Source of the DNA: Asparagopsis taxiformis
Lineage: Eukaryota; Rhodophyta; Florideophyceae; Bonnemaisoniales; Bonnemaisoniaceae
Direction: 5' to 3'
Assembly: GCA_030407315.1 (NCBI GenBank)
Contig: JALQPE010002102.1
Span: 1 to 38,861, forward strand
Length of the DNA stretch: 38,861 nt
Shown: positions 9,516-17,471 of the stretch, piece by piece
Layout: each line of letters opens with the position of its first letter
How positions within the stretch are numbered: position 1 is the stretch's first letter
The notes under the pieces: generated by a model
Database searches by the model: none
What the model was told of the DNA's origin: nothing
Seen by the model: the letters and a program-made list of their open reading frames with translations, nothing else
Position numbers and translations under genes: made by a program

Positions 9516-12500
9516 CTAATTCCATGCTCTAAACGCTGTCCCATAATGAACGTAGAGCTCCTGCCCCGGACGGATATCGCGGATTGCACGTACTACAATG
9601 ATCTTCGGATTTTCTAGGTCCTTCGCCTTGAGCTTCTTCCCCGTCGAACCGCTGCTGTAGTTCTCGACAAACTCGACGTTGGCCATCCGCCTGGTGTCTT
9701 CCGCCGGAGTGTCCTCACCTCGCAAATACCGCGGGTCGTTGATGAACTGCGCCGAACAGAACGGAGCCGGAACAATCCAAATTGGATGCTCGATGTTTTC
9801 GTCGTCCTCCGCTGTTGCATACAGCTTGATAGCATACATCAAGAATGTTTCCTTCGTTATCGCCATGTGACCCTCTCCGTACGCGAACCTCATCGACTCC
9901 TTGCTCATATCAGAGTACACAACAGTTCCGTAGTATGCACATACTTCGTCACCAACATTAAATGTCTGTTCAGCGAAGAGCCCTCTTCCTGCATTTGGAT
10001 GCTTAATCAGCGATGGTCGAACGCTCAATTTTTTCGCAACACAATCGTGTGCCCGCATCACGCGAGGGTTTTCAGTTTGCAACCAGCGGCGCAGGGAAGG
10101 TGGCCAATAATGTACCGGTTTCTCCATGTGCTCGCGCGACGCAATCGACTCTGGGCACAGCTGCCAGAGGTACTGCCGAATATATTTCGGGAACCTCTGG
10201 TACAGGGGAAGGCCAGGTGGGGGTTCGATGATCCTGCGTTCCCTCTGCGTACGCATCGTGACAGAGGGGGACGCCAAGAACTTCTCAGCACTCTGTTTCG
10301 CTTCTGTCGTGACCCTCATGTCAGTGTTGTTTGAAAGAATTACACGTGACATGACTGCACACAGCTTTGGAAGCGATCGTACCACACACAATTTGTCCAT
10401 GTCACTGCCGACGAAAACACGGTGCTCAGGCAAGCTCATAGCTGCTTTTCCCGTTGCGAAAGTGCCAGAGAATGGATCGACAACAATATCACCAGGCTGT
10501 GAATGCTGGCTGATCAACTCCATCATGAGAGCGACGCTCTTCTGCTCTGCACGAACTCTGACCGTAGCACCGGTTGTGCTCCTTGTTCGCCACACCATCT
10601 CATTCGAATCGATGGCGGGCATATTGATGGTGACGTTGCACCACGCCGGGTACGTGCCGTCCATGTATCCGTGGTTCCTATAGGCCACCATCTCGCTTCC
10701 GGTCTTGAACGGAACACCTCGCTTCCAGAAGTGGATAGCGACCTCTGCCATGTTCATGCGTTGGTACCTCTTCCGCCCCGGCATTTGATAGAGGTGCCCA
10801 GGTAGTCGGACAAACAACAGAGGTACCTCGTCAACGAAGAAAACTGAATTCCGAACGACGTCCTCCTCCTCCTCGTCCTCCTCCTCATCCGCACTTTCTT
10901 CGCCACTGTGCTGCGATGCTTCGGAGTCCGAATTCATGGACGTAACCTCTTCTTCATCCGACCCGTCATCACTGGCAGCAGTATCGGTTGGGCCTTCTGA
11001 CTGCGGTCCTTTGTACGTTTCCAAGTAATGGAACCATTCGTAGAACTGCAAAACCGAGCAGAACACGATGCCGTGGCCACCGGGGCGCAACAGCTCGTCA
11101 AACACTTCGATGCTAGCCTGCATATCTTCTGCAGTTAGCCTGTCGTACGAAGAGTTGGAATCGTTCCTCTTACGACGAACATTGTAGGGCGGATCAGTCA
11201 GAATGAGCTGAACGTTGCCCGTGATGGGCACGTGTTCTCGGCTCTCGTCGGCACTGACCAAATCTTCGAAAGGGACGTCGTACACCCGGCAATACTGACT
11301 CATTTTCGAAAGAAAGTCCTTTGCGAGAGCCTGCCCTTCACTTTCCTGCTCTTCTGTCGCATGGGGTGACGGTGACGGGGGAGACGGCCCTTGGGCAGTA
11401 AGACTGGTCCTCCCAGGTCCAAGTTGAAGCCTGGTTGTGTGTCTTGTCGACGGAACCAAACCTCTCCCTCCTGTGTTGCGACGAGTGGGAGTGTCATCAA
11501 CCGGCTTGGGGACCTTTTCTGCGTCCGCGGCTTGTGGTGCCGGGCGGAGGACAGCCATAACGTCTTCGTCGAGGGTGTCAAAATACGCTGGCAGCTTGTC
11601 CGGATTTCCGCTTGAGAAGTATATTTCCAGTGCCCCCCAGCGGTCGGACTCCGGCCAGGTGTACAGGTCCGGGTTGACGATAAGAAACTGCAACCGGTCG
11701 AAGAACTTCCTCACAAGGTCCCTAAATGCACTGTGCTGCGCACTGGTTCTTGTCTCTACTTTTCCACCATATCCATCAGGATGAGATAGGGGAGCTTTGT
11801 TGTGGTAGAGATCTAGCTTCTGCTCCATCGGTGCGAATAGACCTTCATCGAGCACGTCAAACCAATGCTCACTGCTGTCGAAAATGATGTACGGCGCCAT
11901 CAACTCTTCGAAGCTGGAAAACTTTGCGGCGTAGGCCACATCGGTCCAAGCATGGTATAAAACTTGAACCACGTAACAAGCTCGATTAGTGCTTTTCCGA
12001 TGGGCTGGGACGCGTGCGGCTTCGTTCCCCTCTTCGGCCGCATCTCCTATTCGGCGACGCGGCAGGTTCTTGTTGTGATTTCGGATGATAGACAACGCTT
12101 GGAAATACATCAATACCTCGAACGTTTCCGGTGGAGCAAGAACGAAGGCGCTTGGTTCCCCGCGCTGCGGCGCCTGTAGTGGCGAAGGAAGCATGTTACA
12201 TCCAATAAGGAAGGTCTGCGGCACGATCCCAGAAAGGATGCAGTGCTCAACCCATTGCCCGATACGCTCATCCTGTCTTGAAAACTCGGCAATGGGTAAT
12301 GCCAGACGAACAATCTGCTTGGCTCGCTCAACGTTCATCTCTGCCATGACGATTTCGGCAACATCCGCCTCGACTCCAGCATTCTTCGAACGACCGCTGA
12401 AGGACATGCTGAGTCGACCTTGCAGCGCCACAAATTGTTCTTCCGTGCCCTGCGCAACCCAAGCGCCAAGGTCCGCGTATGTGAAACCTCCCGGCTTGTC

Positions 12501-12713
12501 CGTCAAGTCTGCGAAACTTGAGTGGGCGAATAAATCCAGCAAGAGGCGGAGGAAGTCTTTGCCAGCGAGAGTAGTTTCGCGGGCGGCGCGACCTACGTTT
12601 CGACGTGTACCCATGTCACTAGAATCCTCCCAAGGGCTAGCGGGTTCGCGCAGAATTGGCACGGTTGCGTCGTCAACGATCGGATTGCTGTTGCGCCTGC
12701 GCTTATTCGTCAT
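9516..12713 (-). CDS. Beta-class DNA methyltransferase fused to SET domain
   Basis: Single-exon gene of 1065 residues. The start is the ATG at 12713; the frame is open upstream to 12971 but lacks an ATG. Residues 1-450 match nothing I recognise. The methyltransferase part has motif IV DPPYN at 507-511 before motif I DPFSGT at 746-751, the order of beta-class N6-adenine/N4-cytosine amino-methyltransferases (N6_N4_Mtase family). A very acidic insert at about 574-619 lies between them. The C-terminal SET domain (about 895-1058) shows GRGLFA at 909-914, FIND at 990-993 in place of the usual NHS block, NVEFVENY from 1012, and ELYVHYG at 1052-1058. No post-SET cysteine cluster follows. Predicted roles: DNA base methylation plus protein lysine methylation, in the nucleus. 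The gene lies between direct and inverted palindromic arrays inside the TIR-bounded element. Both catalytic signatures look intact. Confidence 0.88.
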   Translation of the reverse strand: MTNKRRRNSNPIVDDATVPILREPASPWEDSSDMGTRRNVGRAARETTLAGKDFLRLLLDLFAHSSFADLTDKPGGFTYADLGAWVAQGTEEQFVALQGRLSMSFSGRSKNAGVEADVAEIVMAEMNVERAKQIVRLALPIAEFSRQDERIGQWVEHCILSGIVPQTFLIGCNMLPSPLQAPQRGEPSAFVLAPPETFEVLMYFQALSIIRNHNKNLPRRRIGDAAEEGNEAARVPAHRKSTNRACYVVQVLYHAWTDVAYAAKFSSFEELMAPYIIFDSSEHWFDVLDEGLFAPMEQKLDLYHNKAPLSHPDGYGGKVETRTSAQHSAFRDLVRKFFDRLQFLIVNPDLYTWPESDRWGALEIYFSSGNPDKLPAYFDTLDEDVMAVLRPAPQAADAEKVPKPVDDTPTRRNTGGRGLVPSTRHTTRLQLGPGRTSLTAQGPSPPSPSPHATEEQESEGQALAKDFLSKMSQYCRVYDVPFEDLVSADESREHVPITGNVQLILTDPPYNVRRKRNDSNSSYDRLTAEDMQASIEVFDELLRPGGHGIVFCSVLQFYEWFHYLETYKGPQSEGPTDTAASDDGSDEEEVTSMNSDSEASQHSGEESADEEEDEEEEDVVRNSVFFVDEVPLLFVRLPGHLYQMPGRKRYQRMNMAEVAIHFWKRGVPFKTGSEMVAYRNHGYMDGTYPAWCNVTINMPAIDSNEMVWRTRSTTGATVRVRAEQKSVALMMELISQHSQPGDIVVDPFSGTFATGKAAMSLPEHRVFVGSDMDKLCVVRSLPKLCAVMSRVILSNNTDMRVTTEAKQSAEKFLASPSVTMRTQRERRIIEPPPGLPLYQRFPKYIRQYLWQLCPESIASREHMEKPVHYWPPSLRRWLQTENPRVMRAHDCVAKKLSVRPSLIKHPNAGRGLFAEQTFNVGDEVCAYYGTVVYSDMSKESMRFAYGEGHMAITKETFLMYAIKLYATAEDDENIEHPIWIVPAPFCSAQFINDPRYLRGEDTPAEDTRRMANVEFVENYSSGSTGKKLKAKDLENPKIIVVRAIRDIRPGQELYVHYGTAFRAWN

Positions 12714-13033
12714 AATGGAATGAGTGGAAAATTCGGTACAGGATGGCGACCGCTCGGCGAGACAGTCAAATTTGACGACGTATCTCGTGACGTTTGCACT
12801 CTTTCGTGAGGAACACTGGTTGATATCGAACGGAACAGAGTATACGGGTACACAGCACTGGAAAGGTCTTGAAACCCGTAACCGGTGTAGGTAATAAGTT
12901 GTGACGGATACGTGGTAGAGAAAAAATTTTAAAAAGATTGTGATTCCCTGCCTTTGAGTGTTGTACTGCAAGGCCGCCAGTCACATAGGTTGACACAGGT
13001 GCCTCACGCTTACCAGGTGAGCGACATCCGGAC
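12714..13033. promoter_or_regulatory. Upstream region of the MTase-SET gene
   Basis: About 320 bp of mostly unique sequence between the ATG at 12713 (minus strand) and inverted unit U8. It should contain the promoter and leader. No clear core element was identified. The coding frame remains open to 12971 without an ATG. Confidence 0.3.
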
Positions 13034-13224
13034 GGCCACTGGACGTGGGGATGTCCGACTCAGATGCATTGCTGGCCAGCCCAGAAATTCTACAATTTCG
13101 GGCAGAAAAAATATTGCAAAAAACATCGATTTCGGCGGTCGATTGTGCCGTACGGCACACCCCCATCTCAAAAACATGTTCACATGTGCATGTTTTTGAG
13201 AATAGCCCAAATTTTAATTCAAAG
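13034..13224 (-). repeat. Inverted repeat unit U8 (partial)
   Basis: One unit in reverse orientation with the 14-bp palindrome at 13145-13158, the CATG stem at about 13170-13200, and the GGACGT/GATGTCC dyad at the inner edge. It is cut off at the outer side after TTAATTCAAA, so it lacks the spacer. Confidence 0.85.
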
Positions 13225-13494
13225 CAGGATGCAGATATTCGTCTTCTACCATTGTCAGAACACATTCGTATAACCACATTTGGAGAACCTGAGCCCAGAG
13301 CTATCGGTTTTGGCGGGAGCTAAGCCATATCTCATATAATCAGTAACTACTTCCCGCCAGCTGAGTGGTGGAACCCCTGCTATTTCTACCAACGAGACAT
13401 ACGGGGTGTCAACTCGGCAATCGTATATGATTTGGGTGCTAAATTTATTCAAGAGACGAATGGGCTTCGAAAAGGAGCCCAACTACGTCTACTT

Positions 13495-13860
13495 GTGATC
13501 CATGGGTATAGGACTATTCTATTCTTCTCCAGGCTTCCACCGTAGCCGCCTCCTCCGCCTCCGTTAATGGAAAGAATATCCGAACCGCACCTCAACATGT
13601 TCTTCATGTGATCCATGGGTACTGACATCTCACATGCTCTCCAGGCTTCCACCGTAGCCGCCTCCTCCGCCTCCGTTAATGGCAACAATATCCAAACTGG
13701 ACCTCTACATGTTTTTCTTGTGATCCATGGGTACTGACATCTCACATGTTCTCCAGGCTTCCTCCAAAGCCGCCACCTCCACCTCCGTTAATGGAAAGAA
13801 TACCCGAACCGCAGGCTTCCTCCATAGCCGCCTCCACCTCCGTTAATGGCAAAAACATCT
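13495..13860 (-). repeat. ~112-bp tandem repeat with glycine-rich coding potential
   Basis: TGTGATCCATGGGTA recurs at about 13495, 13608 and 13719, with a shorter fourth copy after 13800. On the minus strand each copy can encode the peptide SILSINGGGGGGYGGSLE, but the frame changes between copies. A GTGAGA donor-like and a CATGTAG acceptor-like site bracket about 41 nt between copies, so short introns or a decayed glycine-rich gene are possible. It lies inside the MTase-SET element between inverted units U8 and U9. Confidence 0.5.
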
Positions 13861-14320
13861 CACCGGGCTGAAAACGGACGGACGACATTGGGTTCGTTCC
13901 GCTGCGTAGACGTTTAGAATCTTGTTAGAAAAAAGTAAACGAAAGAGAATGACATCTCATCTCTGTCGCAATATGTTCCATTTTCAAGTTCTCGGGTTCC
14001 ACACCCATCAAGGCCTGGATCGAACCCTCTTCGATGGATAGGACAAATAGTGGAAGGCTTTTAAGCCTGTGACCAAGCGGCTATTGATTGGTTGGAGGAA
14101 GGAAATTACAGAGGAAATTTAGCTGAGTACGGTGCTCGCGATAGCTGTTAGGTTAAAGTCAAATATGTGTTTCGATTATTTTTCGTACGAAAATGTCTTG
14201 CAAAAGACGATGCTTTGTCGTTCTCCTGGAGGGAGTCCGTTGCATTGCACTCAATTCGAGAGCATCGTCATGAAGGAGAGGATTCTTTCTGCTTGTTAGA
14301 ATCGGTTTAGAGCACATAGC
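13861..14320. other. Unique sequence, nothing identified
   Basis: About 460 bp between the glycine-rich repeats and inverted unit U9. There is no long open frame on either strand and no clear structure. A GGATCGAACC stretch resembles a tRNA T-arm, but no tRNA fold can be built. Confidence 0.5.
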
Positions 14321-14321
14321 T

Positions 14322-14875
14322 AATGCATTACTGGCCAGCCCAGAAATTGTAGAATTTCGGGCAGCAAAAATATTGTAAAAAACCTTGATTTGGGCGGCCG
14401 ATTGTGCCGTACGGCACACCCCCATTTCAAAAACATGTTCACATGTGCATGTTTTTGAGAATAGCCCAAATTTTAATTCAAATCAGGGTGTCTAATTTGG
14501 CCACAACGGCCCCAGGAACCGACCGCCGCCCCGAGCGGGGTCATCACTGGCTTCTGTAAGCACCAACTGTAAGGCTAAATGGCGTCTGACGAAGGGTCAA
14601 TTTCAGGCTCAATACGCCAGGGACAGGTCTTGGTCCTTGTTCCATCATGGTCCCGCCCCGCTCTCTCACGACCAACCTGAAATGGACGTCCGGTGGATGT
14701 CCAGCTCGATTGCATTGCTGGCCAGCCCAGAAATTCTAAAATTTCGGGCACAAAAAAATATTGCAAAAAACATCGATTTGGGCGGTCGATTGTGCCGTAC
14801 GGCACACCCCCATCTCAAAAACATGTTCACATGTGCATGTTTTTGAGAATAGCCCAAATTTTAATTCAAATCAGG
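14322..14875 (-). repeat. Right inverted array (units U9-U10)
   Basis: Two reverse-orientation units have the 14-bp palindrome at 14404-14417 and 14792-14805. They are 388 bp apart and joined by the short spacer, the same spacing as U2-U3 and U6-U7. The inner unit (U9) is truncated after CTGGCCAG at about 14333. The outer unit joins directly to the right terminal repeat. Confidence 0.88.
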
Positions 14876-14921
14876 ACGTCTTCCGGACATAGGGGTGCTC
14901 GCGGCCTAGCTCGACAGCTGT
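14876..14921 (-). repeat. Right terminal inverted repeat
   Basis: About 46 bp ending GACAGCTGT. It is the inverted counterpart of 8156-8217, with the shared blocks GGGGTGCTCGC, GCCTAGCT and GACAGCTGT in mirrored order. Confidence 0.65.
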
Positions 14922-15108
14922 AATTGTACCTCATTAAATACTGTTGATGACTGCCTACCGTATACAATCTGGGCTGTTGGCGTATTATCCGGTACTTGAC
15001 CTGACCTGAACGTTCATCGCAGACCGTTGTGGTTACCGACACTATACAGCAATCTTTTTTGTATCTCGTGCAACTCAATCGTTCCATCGCTTCCGGGAAA
15101 GCTTCATT

Positions 15109-17394
15109 ATGCCGCCGCGTATTGCGAAGAAAGCTCCAAAGCCTCCGGGCCTCCAGAAAACCCGGTCAGCAGCTGCTGTATCGAGTGCCCGACAATCCCG
15201 TGCGAAGAAGCGGTCTGGGCCTACCGGCAGCATTGAACCGCGGTCCGGTAGTCGCAAGACGGACCGGCGCAGAACTGGGGATCCGCAGCGAGAAAGTGAG
15301 GAAGGAGGAACGGCGCGGAGAGAGATGGGGCTTGACCGAGGCAAGCGTGCTCGCAGGGACAGTGAACATCATGATGATGACATGATAGTGGCTCAAAACA
15401 TGTTGGAATTGCGGCAGAGTGCTATGGCAAAGGTAGTTCCTCCCGGGTTGGCAGATGCGGAGGTGCTGCAGACGGAGTCCCAGCCGGGGGCTTCCGACAC
15501 ACTGGAGGCTGTGACCCCCACTGCGCCAACTATGCCGAGTACATCAGCCCCAGCAGGTAATGCAGTCAGGGACCCGAGGATAGCGGCAAGGGATGTTGTT
15601 TCTGAGCAACGTTCACAGGATGCCAACTATCATCGGCGGTCAGGTGGTACTGAGGGGAGAGAGCAGCCGGAGTGCGGGCCTCGTCACAACAGAGTGTCAT
15701 TGGTGCCAAATATGCGCGTAACGCCCCCGCGACGTCAGGCTATTGGCGATGGAGGACATCATATTCCCGATAGCGTGGGAGATGGGGGGACGGTGAGGGC
15801 AGAGAGGTTGCATCCGCCGGAATCCATCGATTTAATGGCGAGTCGCATCAATGCGCAGAAGAAGAAGATCGCGGAGCTGGAAAAAAAAGTGTTTAGCCAG
15901 GACATAGCAAACAAGGCGCTCACCACGGAGATTGTTGCGTTGGAGGCTAAGGTGAAGACTCTGCAGGCGGAAAATGCCAGCCTTACTGCAATTGCGAGAA
16001 CAGGTAGAATCAGTGATCACGGTGGCGGTAAGTCGAAAATACAGAAAGCCATTCCTGTGAAATACCTTGGAGTTCTTAGGGCGGTTGAGGAAAACCTGAC
16101 AAAGTGGTGCAAGAACGAGACTATGGAGCTGGACCCTATAGCGGAACAAACGCAGAGACGTTGGACTGGACGTACCATCGAGGTAGAGCCGGTAGAAGGG
16201 GCACTTTGGAGCGAAAACGGTGTAGGATATATTGCTACCCCTCCGGGCTATATCATCAAGAATCTGCAGTGGTATACACCTTCGTACAGGGACGAGAGTG
16301 ATCTGCTGAATGACTTGGTGCGACACGTACTGCGTCAAAGTCCGTGGTGTGATGTGTTTTCCGATGAGGAGCAGCGTGTGTGCTGTCAAGAGGCTGTGGC
16401 GGGGAGCAAGGAATTGAAAGTGAAGGTGACGCAGAAACTGTCCGACGTGATGAGTGCACGGAAGCGTAATGCGAGGGACAGATTGTTCGGTTCGCTGGGG
16501 TACACGAAATTAATGTCTAGATGCACGATGCTGACGACGCGAGCTGAGATGGACGAGCGAGAGGAACAAAAGCGCGAAGCGTCTGAGAAGCTTTTGAAAC
16601 GGGAAAGTAACGGTGATTTGGATATGGGGAGGTGGCGAACGGCACCGTTCTCAGAGCTGCGATACAGCAAAGGCTTGGTTCCTGACAGCTTCGAAATGGA
16701 AGTGAATGGTGATGCATGGTTTAACAACCGAGTAGCTGTGAATGTGCTGGACATCTTCAGGGGTTATTCGATACGACCAGAACAAGTAATGGACATAGAG
16801 ACGAGCATACTAACGCTGGCGCGCCTGGATGCTTGGCTAGTGACTACTGTGGAGTGTTTGGATGAACCGAAGGGGAAAGGAGGTGCACGGCAGAAGGAGT
16901 TTACAAGGCGGTACAGTCAATATGTGGGGGTAGCTTTTCAGCAATTAGTTGGTATGGTGGTGTACTGCATGTCTTGTCTCCAAGGCTCGCAAGCAAGGGA
17001 AGAAACGGACGTTGTCGAGAGCGAACAGCGGACTAGTGCACAGTCACGGCATGTGTTTGCAAGCCGTACTGTGACGAGAGAGGCTGTTGAAGTGTGGCAA
17101 AGCGGAGAGGGGTCTGGAATTGTTCATGTCGTTGATGATGTAAACCGCTGCTCATCACTTGTTCTAGTGTCCGAGGATTGGATTCAATCGCATATTACGT
17201 CAAACCTCGGTGCTGTAATGGATTGTGTGATTGCGCAAGGACTAATTGGCGCAGAACTTTTCGTCGTTGACCCATATGCTGGACACCTGACTGCAAACCT
17301 GAATGTCGAAATCAATGCCCCACAGTATGGGGGCATGGAGCGGCGCCATGCAGCCACTGCTGATAACGGTTTTGGCGTAATGGAGGATGGTTGA
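15109..17394 (+). CDS. Coiled-coil protein paired with transposase, unrecognised
   Basis: Single-exon gene of 761 residues from the ATG at 15109. The N-terminal ~240 residues are basic and disordered (several Arg/Lys clusters, likely nuclear). A coiled coil covers about 238-297 (KKKIAELEKK and the following heptads). Residues 310-620 are mixed helical, with a conserved-looking stretch around 400-470 (DLVRHVLRQSPWCDVF, then a Lys/Arg-rich helix). The C-terminal part is globular without a motif I can name. It lies 188 bp from the right terminal repeat of the MTase-SET element. It converges on the transposase gene with a 77-bp gap, a layout typical of two-gene DNA transposons in which the second protein assists the transposase. 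A DNA-binding accessory role is an inference; no family is recognised. Confidence 0.75.
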   Translation: MPPRIAKKAPKPPGLQKTRSAAAVSSARQSRAKKRSGPTGSIEPRSGSRKTDRRRTGDPQRESEEGGTARREMGLDRGKRARRDSEHHDDDMIVAQNMLELRQSAMAKVVPPGLADAEVLQTESQPGASDTLEAVTPTAPTMPSTSAPAGNAVRDPRIAARDVVSEQRSQDANYHRRSGGTEGREQPECGPRHNRVSLVPNMRVTPPRRQAIGDGGHHIPDSVGDGGTVRAERLHPPESIDLMASRINAQKKKIAELEKKVFSQDIANKALTTEIVALEAKVKTLQAENASLTAIARTGRISDHGGGKSKIQKAIPVKYLGVLRAVEENLTKWCKNETMELDPIAEQTQRRWTGRTIEVEPVEGALWSENGVGYIATPPGYIIKNLQWYTPSYRDESDLLNDLVRHVLRQSPWCDVFSDEEQRVCCQEAVAGSKELKVKVTQKLSDVMSARKRNARDRLFGSLGYTKLMSRCTMLTTRAEMDEREEQKREASEKLLKRESNGDLDMGRWRTAPFSELRYSKGLVPDSFEMEVNGDAWFNNRVAVNVLDIFRGYSIRPEQVMDIETSILTLARLDAWLVTTVECLDEPKGKGGARQKEFTRRYSQYVGVAFQQLVGMVVYCMSCLQGSQAREETDVVESEQRTSAQSRHVFASRTVTREAVEVWQSGEGSGIVHVVDDVNRCSSLVLVSEDWIQSHITSNLGAVMDCVIAQGLIGAELFVVDPYAGHLTANLNVEINAPQYGGMERRHAATADNGFGVMEDG

Positions 17395-17471
17395 AATTAG
17401 TGCAGTAAATGTGACGTTGACTAGAAGGTTTATCATGTAGTACATTATCAATAGAGTGCTGCGATTTAGAT

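Larger units (their letters stand above)
8156..14921. mobile_element. 6.8-kb inverted-repeat element carrying MTase-SET gene
   Basis: The ends match in inverted orientation. At 8156 the sequence starts ACAGCTGTC, then AGCTAGGC, GCGAGCACCCC and CCTGATTTG. At 14921, read on the minus strand, the same blocks appear in the same order. The left copy has about 15 extra bases. AATT abuts both outer ends (8152-8155 and 14922-14925); it is either a 4-bp target duplication or part of the terminal repeat, because AATT is its own complement. Inside are a direct array (U5-U7), the MTase-SET gene and inverted units (U8-U10). No transposase is encoded inside; the nearest is at 17472-20510. The terminal repeats are directly visible; mobility is inferred. 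Confidence 0.65.

Noticed and set aside
12714..12971. Upstream extension of the MTase-SET frame
   Set aside because: No ATG in the extra 86 codons; the first ATG is at 12713.
14005..14030. GGATCGAACC, resembling a tRNA T-arm on the minus strand
   Set aside because: The five-base T-stem does not pair and no acceptor or anticodon arm can be drawn.
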